This document shows positions 44,160 through 54,122 of a stretch of DNA of 64,000 bases, in pieces. Location of the stretch: assembly GCA_049840395.1 (NCBI GenBank), contig JASGLD010000005.1:310001-374000 (forward strand), read 5' to 3'. The notes below the pieces were generated by a model. The model was not told the DNA's origin and ran no database searches. It saw only the letters and a list, made by a program, of their open reading frames with translations. The stretch's first letter is position 1. Each line of letters begins with the position of its first letter. The DNA is from CAILZL01 sp049840395 (GTDB lineage Bacteria; Pseudomonadota; Gammaproteobacteria; Steroidobacterales; Steroidobacteraceae). Made by a program: the position numbers and the translations under genes.

Positions 44160-45698
44160 TCAGTGCAGGCGTTCCATCTGCTCAAGCCAACGTGCTTGTC
44201 GTTGTTGTAATGCCGGATGCGCGCCGGGCATGAATTGTTTGGTGTGCATGTCGCGCAGCCAGATGGAAGGTTCGCCTGCCACCAGGTAGGCCAGACCCTT
44301 GGCGGTCAGTTCTTTTTCACGAAGGCGGGTGACCGGCAGCTGGGTGAGGTCGGCAATGCACTCACATAAATAATCGCAGGCACTCAGACCGCCGCCGATA
44401 ACGATGTTTGCCAGGTCGGACAGTTGCCGGCGCATCAATTCGATATTGGCCGCCAGCAAGAAGGCAATGCTTTCCAGCAAGGCCACTACCTGGCCCAGAT
44501 CGCTATCGATGGGGCGATGTGCGGGTGCTATGAAGCGCGAACCCACGTTGGGTAACCAGTACGGCGAACCCAGGCCGCCAATGCCATTGATGAAGATGGG
44601 AATGTCATCGTGCAGCCCCAGCACATGATGACGGCGCAGTGCACGCATCGATCGTTGTACGTCGATGCCGCTGTGATCGGCCAGCCACTGCAGGGCGCTG
44701 CCGGCGCCGTTAACCGTAGCTTCCAGCGCGAAGGTAGGCACCTTGGCAGTAGAGCACAGCACACTGCGCAACAACGGCGCTGCCTGTTCGCGATCAGTGG
44801 CCAACGGTGCCAAGGCAAACGCGCCGGTGCCCATGTTGATGTAGATGTTCTGCGCGTCTAAAGGACCGTTGGCGAATGGCACGGCAGCTTGGTCGCCGGT
44901 ACATACATTCAGCGGAATCAGCCGTGAGCCTACCGATAGATGACCGTAGGTATGTAGGGTGGGTACATTGCGTGGCAGACACTGGCCGGGTACGCCGAAC
45001 CATTGCAACAACTGGGGCGACCATTCACCCGTGGCTGGTGACCACAACAAAGTGCGCGAAGCATTGGCGGGATCAACCAAGTGTGGGTGGCCTACCAACA
45101 GTGCTTGCAAGAGATAAGAAGATAAGGGGCCGCAATGCAGGTGGCCTTCGAGCTGCGCAGTGCGCACTGCGGAGATCTCATCCAGACACCAGCGCAACTT
45201 GCTGGCGCCGTAATGAGGCGAGAGCATCAGGCCGGTGAGTTGTTGAATTTCGGTTCGATGTGTTTCCAGTGAAGCGACCAGGGCCGCGTTGCGTCGGTCC
45301 TGCCATGAAAGTACTGGCGATAGCGGTTCGCCGGTTTGCGCATGCCAGCAGACGATGCTGGAACGCTGCGTGGCCAGGCCGGCGGCCTGCACGCGATCCA
45401 TGTCGGCGCCCAGTGTATGCGCCACATCGTCGATAACGGTGCGCAGCGATTGCACGATTTCCAATGGATCGTGCTCGACACGATCTGCGGCAGGATGCTG
45501 CGTGCTGATCGGCGCGAAGGCCTGTGCTACTTGACGTCCGGTGTTATCGAAGACGATGGCGCGACTCGCATGTCCGCCCTGGTCAAGGCATAGCCACAGC
45601 GGTGCCTGTTCGGCATCCGCAATCGGTCCTATTTTGGTGGCTAGCTCGCGAAGTCCTGCCGCGACGGTTGCCAGTTCATCGGTAGACTCGGTCGACAT
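44160..45698 (-). CDS. FGGY-family kinase, glycerol kinase-like
   Basis: 512 residues from ATG 45698, which overlaps the stop of the preceding gene (TAATG). The phosphate-binding start is LCLDQGGHASRAIVFDNTG; glycerol kinases usually have DQGTTSSR. The substrate region SWQDRRN and the INGIGGLGSPYW and NMGTGAF segments are present. Context (glycerophosphodiesterase and G3P dehydrogenase in the same operon) supports glycerol or a close analogue as substrate, with phosphorylation to glycerol-3-phosphate. The altered N-terminal motif leaves some doubt about its true sugar. No glpF or glpR is in the operon. Confidence 0.85.
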   Translation of the reverse strand: MSTESTDELATVAAGLRELATKIGPIADAEQAPLWLCLDQGGHASRAIVFDNTGRQVAQAFAPISTQHPAADRVEHDPLEIVQSLRTVIDDVAHTLGADMDRVQAAGLATQRSSIVCWHAQTGEPLSPVLSWQDRRNAALVASLETHRTEIQQLTGLMLSPHYGASKLRWCLDEISAVRTAQLEGHLHCGPLSSYLLQALLVGHPHLVDPANASRTLLWSPATGEWSPQLLQWFGVPGQCLPRNVPTLHTYGHLSVGSRLIPLNVCTGDQAAVPFANGPLDAQNIYINMGTGAFALAPLATDREQAAPLLRSVLCSTAKVPTFALEATVNGAGSALQWLADHSGIDVQRSMRALRRHHVLGLHDDIPIFINGIGGLGSPYWLPNVGSRFIAPAHRPIDSDLGQVVALLESIAFLLAANIELMRRQLSDLANIVIGGGLSACDYLCECIADLTQLPVTRLREKELTAKGLAYLVAGEPSIWLRDMHTKQFMPGAHPALQQRQARWLEQMERLH

Positions 45699-46876
45699 TA
45701 TTCGGGTGACAAACGAATGTGACGGGTATCGGCGCGTGCTTTGCGTACGGGCAATGAAGGCGTGATGTGTTGCATTACTTTCTCGGCAGTCGCGCGCCAG
45801 CCGGTCAATTTGCCGCCGAAGATCGACACCATCCGCGGGTTTTGTGCACGGTCCGTATCCAGCACGGTCTCGCGTGGGCGATGAAACGCATGACCGCTGC
45901 CGGCAGGTAGCACACGCAATCCCGCGAAGGTGCGCGTGATGTCTTGCGCCTGTGTGTGTCGGTGCGCAGGAAAGTAATGCTTCAAGGTTTGCAGCAGGTA
46001 GTTGATCTCTGTCTGTAAGGGTCGCACGTCGGCAGGGTCGCCGCGATAGCGGGTTTCGGTAGTGCCGATCATGGTCTGGCCATACCAGGGCATGACAAAG
46101 ATGGCGCGACCATCGCGCGGACTTTCCACGTAGTAAATGCCTTGGGTGAGTTGGCCGGGCACAATCAAGTGCGTGCCTTGAATCAATTCGATGAGACGCA
46201 GTGGTTGTCGTGGTGTAACCAATCCCAGCGTGTGATCGACCCAGGGGCCGCTGGCATTCACCAAGGCACGCGCGACGATTTGTCGGTGCTGGCCATTCTC
46301 CAGATACGTTACGATAACGCCATGCGGTTGCAGTTCGATGTGCGTCAACTTGGCGGGCATGCACACTTCCGCCCCCAACTGTTGTGCCGAACGTAGCACC
46401 GCTGCGGTCAACAAGGCATCGTCAGTCTGCCCATCGTAGTAACGAAAGACGCTGCGCAAGCCTTGCGTATTCAAACCATCGAGCTGATCCCATTCGCGAC
46501 GCGCAATGGTGCCGAAGCGACAACCTCGCTTGAAGCCGCCCAAAATCGCATACAGGGTCAGGCCGGTTCTGATCTGCCAGGGCTGACGCCGGGTGTGTCG
46601 GTATAACGGAATGTAGAAGGGTTTGAGTTGCACCAAGTCCGGCGCATTTTTCAGCATCAAGGCCCGCTCTTGCAGACTCTCATGCACCAGGCGCAATTGA
46701 CCGCTTTCCAGATAGCGCAGTCCGCCATGAATCAACTTGCTGGAACGACTGGAGGTGCCATACGCAGCATGTTGCTGTTCCAGTACCACCACGCGCTGAC
46801 CTGCTGCGGCGGCCGCTTGCGCCACACCCGCGCCATGAATGCCGGCGCCTACGACGATGACATCGTATTCATTCAT
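45698..46876 (-). CDS. glpD: Glycerol-3-phosphate dehydrogenase-like FAD oxidoreductase (short form)
   Basis: 392 residues. Dinucleotide-binding GAGIHGAGVAQAA at the start, then SRSSKLIHGGLRYLE, and a C-terminal FAD-contact region (TRTFAGLRVLP...FGGKLTGWR). This is the DAO superfamily as in GlpD, which passes electrons from sn-glycerol-3-phosphate to quinone. At 392 residues it lacks the extra C-terminal helical domain of the usual ~500-residue GlpD. It lies 15 bases after the GDPD gene and overlaps the kinase start by one base. No frameshift is seen, so the short form seems genuine. Confidence 0.88.
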   Translation of the reverse strand: MNEYDVIVVGAGIHGAGVAQAAAAAGQRVVVLEQQHAAYGTSSRSSKLIHGGLRYLESGQLRLVHESLQERALMLKNAPDLVQLKPFYIPLYRHTRRQPWQIRTGLTLYAILGGFKRGCRFGTIARREWDQLDGLNTQGLRSVFRYYDGQTDDALLTAAVLRSAQQLGAEVCMPAKLTHIELQPHGVIVTYLENGQHRQIVARALVNASGPWVDHTLGLVTPRQPLRLIELIQGTHLIVPGQLTQGIYYVESPRDGRAIFVMPWYGQTMIGTTETRYRGDPADVRPLQTEINYLLQTLKHYFPAHRHTQAQDITRTFAGLRVLPAGSGHAFHRPRETVLDTDRAQNPRMVSIFGGKLTGWRATAEKVMQHITPSLPVRKARADTRHIRLSPE

Positions 46877-46891
46877 GTATGGATGATCCGG

Positions 46892-47662
46892 TTACGTTCC
46901 GGTCTGCAGTGCATGCAATTCACTCAACATGTGTCGTACCTGCATGGACTCGATCAACTGCGCGCCACGCTTTGCCACATTGCCGGCTTGCTGACGCGTG
47001 GTGATCTCATAGATGGCCCACTGCCAGGGACCACGCCACAGTGGTGAGTTGTCTGCCGGTAATTGCAGGTAGTCGCAGAATAAATATTCGGGTGCGGTGG
47101 CTTCTGCCTTGATGGCCGACGCGGCATTGTATTCGGTCAACACCCAGCCAATCGGTAGTCGAGTGGGTAGTCGCGCATATTGTCTGGCATAGGTGAGCGC
47201 CGGTAGATCGAATGAAATCAATACCACTTGTGCGGCGATGGGTTGCAACGCGGCACATACCGTTTGCACCATCTGTTCTGGGCCGAAGCGCCGCAGCGAA
47301 GCGCGTTTCAATTCCACGAATGCCATGGCTTGCGGGAACAGGCCGAGCAACTCCACAACTTGGGCCAACGATGGGATGTGCACGGGGTAACGCGAGCCGA
47401 AGCGTTCTGCTTCGCCAACCACAATATTGCTGAGTTCCTGCCAGGTCATTGCCAAACCATCGCGATCGATGCCGGCGCAGCGCTTGAGATTGGCGTCGTG
47501 CATCACCACCGGCACATGATCGGCGCTGAGATGCACATCGAACTCGACATGGGTGAGGCCTGACTCCAGCGCCGAGCGCAACGCAGGCAAGGTGTTTTCG
47601 GGAAATTCAGCGGCATTGCCGCGATGGGCAACCAGTTGGGGCAACGTTTGATTGATTGACAT
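46892..47662 (-). CDS. Glycerophosphodiester phosphodiesterase
   Basis: 256 residues from ATG 47662, preceded by AAGAG. The catalytic HRGNAAEFPENTL and VEFDVHLSADHVPVVMHD motifs are present, with the acid ELKRASL further on. It has no signal peptide, so it is the cytoplasmic UgpQ type, hydrolysing deacylated phospholipid head-group diesters to sn-glycerol-3-phosphate and alcohol. It leads the operon followed by GlpD-like and kinase genes. Confidence 0.93.
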   Translation of the reverse strand: MSINQTLPQLVAHRGNAAEFPENTLPALRSALESGLTHVEFDVHLSADHVPVVMHDANLKRCAGIDRDGLAMTWQELSNIVVGEAERFGSRYPVHIPSLAQVVELLGLFPQAMAFVELKRASLRRFGPEQMVQTVCAALQPIAAQVVLISFDLPALTYARQYARLPTRLPIGWVLTEYNAASAIKAEATAPEYLFCDYLQLPADNSPLWRGPWQWAIYEITTRQQAGNVAKRGAQLIESMQVRHMLSELHALQTGT

Positions 47663-47924
47663 CCGTGACTCTTGAGACAAGGTAGATAACGACGCCATTG
47701 GCTATCTTAGCGGCAATCCCGTAGATGATAAGAAGTCGATGATAAGAACAAGTGTCAATCACGCAAGCCGTCGTAGATTGCGTGAAGTAGCGATTGCTTA
47801 ATTGCTTCGCTGCAGTCGTTCGTGGTTTTTATATCGGCTGATCGAAGAATGGTCTGTTGCTGAGCGCTGCAACGGGGTGGCTGCACAGACATTCGACGGG
47901 GTCGTTTTACTTTGCAGCGGCATG

Positions 47925-48335
47925 CTAATCGCCATGACGTTTTTCTTCGAAGTGCTGTACGGGGGCGCCGCTCAACACGGTGATGTCGGCTTCGACCACC
48001 GCACCTTCAGCGATGGCCACCTGATGTGCTGTGATCTCGCCGCGGATGCGCGCCGTGGCGCGGATTTCGAGTTTGCCGGTCACCACCAGTTCGCCCTCCA
48101 GTCGACCCGCTACGAGCGCGCGTGCGCAGTGAATGGTGCCTTGCCAGCTGCTGGTGTCTGAGAGTGTGAACATGCCCTGCACCTGGCCGGTGCCCTGTAC
48201 TTCACCCGCCACCGATAGATCGCCGGCGCAATGCAACTCGCCTTCCAGGCGCGTACCGATACCCACCAGTGTCGGCGTGCTGGATTTGCGGTCGAGAAAA
48301 CGGCGTTGTGGCTGGGTGTCGGTAGGCTCGGTCAT
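47925..48335 (-). CDS. Bactofilin-like protein
   Basis: 136 residues. After a polar N-terminal tail the protein is a parallel-beta-helix of short repeats: STPTLVGIGTRLEGELHCAGDLSVAGEVQGTG, LEGELVVTGKLEIRATARIRGEITAHQVAIAEGAVVEADI. This is the bactofilin core (DUF583), which polymerises into cytoskeletal filaments linked to cell shape, stalks or motility. The start ATG 48335 is chosen because the core starts soon after; an upstream ATG at 48383 would add 16 residues. No peptidase M23 partner gene is adjacent. Confidence 0.9.
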   Translation of the reverse strand: MTEPTDTQPQRRFLDRKSSTPTLVGIGTRLEGELHCAGDLSVAGEVQGTGQVQGMFTLSDTSSWQGTIHCARALVAGRLEGELVVTGKLEIRATARIRGEITAHQVAIAEGAVVEADITVLSGAPVQHFEEKRHGD

Positions 48336-48589
48336 GAGGTTCCGCCAAAGGAGAGAAGCGAGGTTGCCGACGTGTCGCCGCAACCGCAGCAGTCATCACT
48401 CCGACCGCTCGATCATTACCCATCTGTCGCTAAGCGACAATTTCTGTCACTGCTTGGCGACCGACTTGGTAGCTTCACTAATGATCAAGTTATTGATAAA
48501 TAAGAAAACAGATGTCTTATCGGGGGTTGGCACGTGGTTTGCTAAATACTTCAAGCCCAGATTCACCTTGCGATAAGCGAGTCATCATC

Positions 48590-48892
48590 ATGCAAATGCC
48601 AATGTCCTCAGCACCTCATCTTGGTTCACAGCCGGAAGTGGTGGCGGTGGTATTGCCCGATGGCACACCCGAAGCGTCGACCACACGCGACTTCGTTGCG
48701 ACCGGCACTATGTTGTTAGTGCGTCATGCCGACGGCCGAATGTCGTTGGAGTCCGCGGGTGGCAAGGCCGCATTGCCCAAGCAAAGCACAGCCACTGGCT
48801 GCTTTCGCAAAAGCAAACCCATCCTCGATCCGGTTTCGCGCGAGGTCATGGGTTATGAAATGGAAATGATCGAGTTGTCGCTGGCTTCGTGA
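48590..48892 (+). CDS. Small protein of unknown function
   Basis: 100 residues from ATG 48590; the frame could begin 26 codons earlier. It is a mixed, soluble sequence (VVAVVLPDGTPEASTTRDFVATGTMLLVRHADGRM...GYEMEMIELSLAS) with codon use like its neighbours, and a strong terminator lies 120 bases downstream on the same strand. I recognise no family. There is no good ribosome site. It is divergent from the bactofilin gene. Confidence 0.5.
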   Translation: MQMPMSSAPHLGSQPEVVAVVLPDGTPEASTTRDFVATGTMLLVRHADGRMSLESAGGKAALPKQSTATGCFRKSKPILDPVSREVMGYEMEMIELSLAS

Positions 48893-49361
48893 GTTTTAAA
48901 CCCATTTTGCTGCGCTTTACGTTAAATAGTCGGCGTTTCAGTCAAACGAGTTCTCAGGTGTAGAGCCGCGAAGCTCCCTAAAGTGTAAAGAGAGTGCCCT
49001 GGTTCCCATTACGCGCCGCCAAGCGTCTTCCCCGCTGGCGGCGTTCTTTTTTCCGTGAAATTTAGAATTCACGAATGCTGCGGCACCCACTTGTGCCTGG
49101 GCGAGGCGGCAAAATCTTCTTAGTACTACAGCCGTAAAACACGTGAAATCGGCATCCTTTGTGCACATCTCTGCCAATCCGGTGATGCGCAATAGGCTTG
49201 CAGCATTGTGCGCACCATAACGCACCCACCCAAAAGCACCACGCCCCAAAAGCAGCCAAATCACCAGCATGTCCCAGATATTCATAACAAAAAGAGCTTT
49301 AGCTATAAGCGCAAGGCCCGTAAACTGGCCCACCCCCGACCTGGTAACGGTAAGTAACCCG
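48893..49361 (+). other. 469-bp region ahead of gltB, with a terminator
   Basis: The region carries a strong intrinsic terminator (49014-49052) and then about 310 bases up to the likely gltB start. The first part belongs to the end of the small gene's transcript. The rest must contain the gltB promoter; AT-rich GCTTTAGCTATAAGC near 49301 may be a -10-like element, but I cannot place it firmly. A minus-strand open frame covering the region is a shadow. No riboswitch family is recognised. Confidence 0.5.
49014..49052 (+). terminator. Strong rho-independent terminator
   Basis: CGCCGCCA (49014-49021), 14-base loop, TGGCGGCG (49036-49043), followed by TTCTTTTTT. It lies between the small gene and gltB. 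Confidence 0.85.
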
Positions 49362-52300
49362 ATGTCCGCGATTACGCCTCCCTCTGCTCATGTTGACGCA
49401 GCGGCGCCTGCGATGGCGCTCGATGCGGTTTCCGCCTCGACCGACACCATGCTGGGCCGGCCGAAGAAACAGGGCTTGTACGATCCGCAATTCGAACACG
49501 ATGCCTGCGGCGTCGGTTTCGTTGCCGATATCAAGGGACGTAAAACTCATCGCATCCTGCAGCAGGGCATCGAGGTTCTAAAGAATCTGGATCACCGCGG
49601 CGCCAGCGGCAGTGAAGTGAACACCGGCGATGGCGCCGGCGTGTTGATGCAGATGCCGCATAAGTTCCTGGCGGCTGCCTGTCAGAAGCTCAGTATCAAA
49701 TTGCCTGCTGAAGGCGAGTACGGCTGCGGTCTGGTGTTTCTGCCGCGCAATGCCACGCTGCGTCGCAGCCTGGAAGCTAAGTTCGCGCAGATCATTCAAT
49801 CCGAAGGTCAGGTGCTGCTGGGCTGGCGCACGGTGCCCACCGACAACTCCATGCTGGGTGACACTGCCAAGGCGGCCGAGCCATTCATGCGCCAGGTGTT
49901 CATCGGTCGCGGCGCCGATATCAAGGATCAGCAGGAATTCGAGCGCAAGCTGTATGTGATCCGTAAGCGCGCCTATACCGATCTGCGCACTTCCACCATT
50001 GGTGGCGCCGAGACCTGGTATCTGTGTTCGCTGTCGACGCGCACGCTGGTGTACAAGGGCATGCTCACCACTGCGCAGTTGGATCAGTACTTCCTGGACG
50101 TGCGCGATCCTTCGATGGAAACCGCGCTGGCACTGGTGCACTCGCGTTTCTCCACCAACACCTTCCCCAGCTGGGATCGTGCCCACCCGTATCGCTACAT
50201 CGCCCACAACGGCGAAATCAACACGTTGCGCGGCAACTTCAACTGGATGCGTGCGCGCGAAACCCGTTTCCGTTCCGAGCTGTTCGGCGAGGACATGGAA
50301 AAGATTCCGCCCATCATCAACCCCAACGGTTCCGACTCAGCGATGTTCGACAACACGCTGGAGCTGCTGGTGCTGGCCGGTCGTTCGCTGCCGCATGCAG
50401 TGATGATGATGGTGCCCGAGCCCTGGTCGCTTCACGAAACCATGGATGAGCAGCGTCGCGCCTTCTATCAATACCATTCCAGCTTGATGGAGCCTTGGGA
50501 TGGTCCGGCCTGCATTGCTTTCACCGATGGCACGCAGATCGGCGCCATTCTCGATCGCAACGGCCTGCGCCCTTCGCGTTACTACGTGACCAAGGACGAT
50601 CTGGTGGTAATGGCTTCGGAAGCCGGCGTGCTGGATATTCCGCCTGAAGACATCGTGCAGAAAGGTCGCTTGCAGCCGGGTCGCATGTTCCTGATCAACA
50701 TGCAGCAGGGTCGCATCGTCGATGACGAAGAGATCAAGCGCGAAGTGGTCAGCCAACGTCCCTACCGTCAGTGGTTGGATCAGCACTTGGTGCAATTGAA
50801 GGATCTGCCCGCTGCGCCGGAAGTGCCGCTGCCCGATCACGACACGCTGCTGCAGCGTCAGATTGCGTTCGGCTATACCTTCGAAGATCAGCGTGTGCTG
50901 ATTGCGCCGATGGCGCGCGATGGCGTGGAAGCCGTGGGCGCCATGGGTAACGACACGCCGCTGGCGGTGCTGTCGTCCAAGTCACGTCTGTTGTTCGATT
51001 ACTTCAAGCAATTGTTCGCGCAGGTCACCAATCCACCCATCGACTCCATTCGCGAAGAGATCATTACTTCATCGGAAATGTGGTTGGGTTCGGAAGGCAA
51101 CTTGTTGGAACCGCAGCCCAGCGATTGCCGTCGCGTACAGCTCAGCGGTCCGGTGCTGACCAATGAAGACTTCGCCAAGATTCGTCGCATGGAATTGCCC
51201 GGCCTGAAGGTTGGCGTGCTGTCGTCCTTGTTCAAGGTGGCGCGCGGCGAGCTGGGTCTGGTCAAGTCGATGGAAGAGCTGTGTGCCGCCGCCAAGAAGT
51301 TGATCGAAGAAGACGAGATCAACGTATTGGTGTTGAGCGATCGTGGCGTGAATCGCGAATTCGCACCGCTGCCTGCACTATTGGCGGTGTCCGGTCTGCA
51401 TCACTTCTTGATTCGCGAAGGCATCCGTACGCGTGTATCGCTGGTGCTGGAAACCGGTGAAGCGCGTGAAGTGCATCACTTCGCCTTGTTGGTGGGTTAT
51501 GGCGCCAGCGCCATCAATCCTTACCTGGCCTTCGAAACCATCGACGGCATGATCCGCGAAGACATGCTGCCCGGCGTGGATCACAAGACTGCGTGCAAGA
51601 ACTTCGTGAAGGCCGCCACCAAGGGCGTGGTGAAGGTGATGTCCAAGATGGGCATCTCCGCGATCCAGAGTTATCACGGTGCGCAGGTATTCGAAGCTGT
51701 GGGTCTGCATCAGGAAGTGGTGGACGAGTATTTCACCAACACGCCGTCGCGCATCGGTGGTATCGGCATCGATACCGTGGCGCGCGAAGTGTTGATGCGT
51801 CACGCCCATGCCTTCCCGGTGCGTCAAGTAAACGGTCATGCCTTGCCGGTGGGTGGCCAGTATCAGTGGCGCTCCGAAGGCGAGCATCACATGTTCAATC
51901 CGGAATCGAATTCACCGTCTGCAGAAGTCGGTGCGCACCGGCAGCTATCAAACGTACAAGGCTTATGCCGAATTGATCGACGATCAATCCAAGCAACTGG
52001 CTACCTTGCGCGGCCTGTTGGATTTCAAGCCACGCGAAGCCGTGCCACTGGAAGAAGTGGAATCGGTGGAAGCCATCGTCAAGCGTTTCAAGACCGGCGC
52101 CATGAGCTACGGCTCGATCAGTAAGGAAGCGCACGAAACGCTGGCCATTGCCATGAACCGCTTGGGCGGCAAGAGCAACACCGGCGAAGGCGGTGAAGAT
52201 CCTGAGCGCTTCATTCCGCTACCCAATGGCGATTCCAAGAACTCGGCCATCAAGCAGGTGGCTTCGGGCCGCTTTGGTGTGACCAGTAATTACCTGGTTA

Positions 52301-54042
52301 ACGCACGCGAACTGCAGATCAAGATGGCGCAGGGCGCCAAGCCCGGTGAAGGTGGTCAGCTGCCGGGTACCAAGGTGTATCCATGGGTTGCCAAGACTCG
52401 TCATACGACCGCCGGTGTGGGTTTGATCTCGCCGCCGCCGCATCACGATATTTATTCCATCGAAGATCTGGCTGAGCTGATCCACGACTTGAAGAACAGC
52501 AATCGCCGTGCGCGCGTCAGCGTCAAGCTGGTGGCCGAAGTGGGCGTGGGCACCATCGCTGCCGGTGTGGCGAAAGCGCATGCCGATGTGGTGTTGGTCT
52601 CCGGCTACGACGGTGGTACCGGCGCTTCGCCGCTGACCTCGACGACCCATGCCGGTCTGCCTTGGGAATTGGGTCTGGCGGAAACGCATCAGACGCTGGT
52701 GCTCAACAATCTGCGCAGCCGCATTGCAGTGGAAACCGACGGTCAGTTGAAGACCGGTCGCGATGTGGTCGTCGCTGCATTGCTGGGTGCTGAAGAATTC
52801 GGTTTCGCTACTGCTCCGCTGGTGGCCACCGGCTGCATCATGATGCGTGTGTGTCACTTGAACACCTGCCCGGTGGGTGTGGCGACGCAAGATCCGAAAC
52901 TGCGCGAGAAGTTCGAAGGCAAGCCCGAGCATGTGGTGAACTTCATGAAGTTCATTGCGCAGGACCTGCGTGAATGGATGGCCAAGCTGGGCTTCCGCAG
53001 CATCACCGAAATGGTAGGCCGCGTCGATGTGCTCGAACCGAAGAAAGCCATCGACCACTGGAAGGGCAAGGGCTTCGACTTCAGCAACATCCTGTACCAG
53101 CCGGATGCCGGTCCCGAAGTGGGTCGTTATTGCCAGATCGACCAGGATCATGGCCTGGATAAATCATTGGATGTCACTCAGTTACTCGACATCTGCAAGC
53201 CCGCCATCGAGCGTGGTGAGAAGGTGCAGGCCGAGTTGCCGATTCGCAATGTGAATCGCGTGACCGGCACGATTACCGGCAGCGAAATCACTCGCAAGTG
53301 GGGCGCGGCTGGTTTGCCCGAGGACACCGTGCGCATCAAGTTCACCGGTTCTGCCGGTCAGAGCTTCGGAGCCTTCATGCCCAAGGGTATGAGCTTCGAG
53401 CTGGAAGGTGACGCCAATGACTACGTGGGCAAGGGTCTGTCCGGTGGCAAGCTGGTGATTTATCCGTCGAACAAGGCCAAGTTCAAGGCCGAGGACAACA
53501 TCATCGTCGGCAACACCGCGCTATACGGTGGCACCAGTGGTGAAGTGTTCATTCGCGGCCGAGGCGGCGAACGCTTTGCAGTGCGTAACAGCGGCGTAAG
53601 CACCGTAGTAGAAGGTCTGGGCGATCACGGCTGTGAATACATGACCGGCGGTCGCGTGGTAGTGCTGGGTAGCACCGGTCGTAACTTCGCCGCAGGTATG
53701 TCCGGTGGTGTGGCTTACGTGCTGGATAACACCGATACCTTCAACTCGCTGATCAACAAGTCGATGGTGAATATCGAGTCGCTGGAAGACGCGACCGAAA
53801 TCGCCGAACTGAAGGCCTTGATCGAGAAGCATCGCACTTACACCAAGAGCGATCGCGCGCAACAGGTGCTCGACACCTGGGACAAGTGCGTGCCCAAGTT
53901 CGTGAAAGTGATCCCCAAGGATTACAAGCGCATGCTGGCGGGTATCAAGCGTGCCGAAGAACAAGGGCTCACCGGCGAAGACGCCATCATGGTGGCCTTC
54001 GAAGAAAACTCACGTGATGCCGCGCGTGTCGGCGGCGGTTAA
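49362..54042 (+). CDS. gltB: Glutamate synthase large subunit, broken by one-base frameshift
   Basis: The protein would be about 1530-1560 residues. The N-terminal amidotransferase starts at the catalytic Cys in HDACGVGFVADIKG; the ATG at 49449 puts a 19-residue propeptide before it, whereas ATG 49362 adds 29 more residues. The first frame ends at 52124 after a break near 51909; the second frame (from 51838) continues with the FMN domain and the 3Fe-4S motif CIMMRVCHLNTC, then the beta-helix domain to 54042. One extra A near 51909-51910 (GAA TCG A ATT CAC) separates the frames. The subunit takes ammonia from glutamine and transfers it to 2-oxoglutarate with GltD. As written it is split. Confidence 0.93.
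51903..51915 (+). other. Apparent one-base insertion in gltB
   Basis: The first frame reads NPES and then loses similarity; the second frame reads IHRLQKSVRTGSY, which is the expected continuation. The sequence is GAA TCG A ATT CAC CGT, so one A at 51909 or 51910 is extra. The flanking protein is conserved on both sides, so this is an indel, not a domain boundary. Confidence 0.8.
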
Positions 54043-54054
54043 TAAAAAACCGTT

Positions 54055-54074
54055 GGGCGAGGCATGCCTCGCCC
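54055..54074. repeat. Perfect 20-bp palindrome between gltB and gltD
   Basis: GGGCGAGGCA (54055-54064) is followed by TGCCTCGCCC. It lies 13 bases after the gltB stop and 48 before gltD, so it could act as an intraoperonic stem. The same arms GGGCGAGG and CCTCGCCC reappear, wider apart, downstream of mscL (56237-56279), so this may be a small dispersed repeat. Confidence 0.7.
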
Positions 54075-54122
54075 TGCTTTGCGCGACTGAGAAACGAATT
54101 GCAAGATTGAGATTGACGAGAC

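Noticed and set aside
48938..49333. A 131-codon minus-strand frame with a hydrophobic start in the gltB upstream region
   Set aside because: It runs through a strong terminator, has no ribosome site and no recognisable domain.
52219..53151. A 310-codon minus-strand frame inside gltB
   Set aside because: Antisense to a conserved FMN domain; composition is that of a shadow frame, with many His and Gln.
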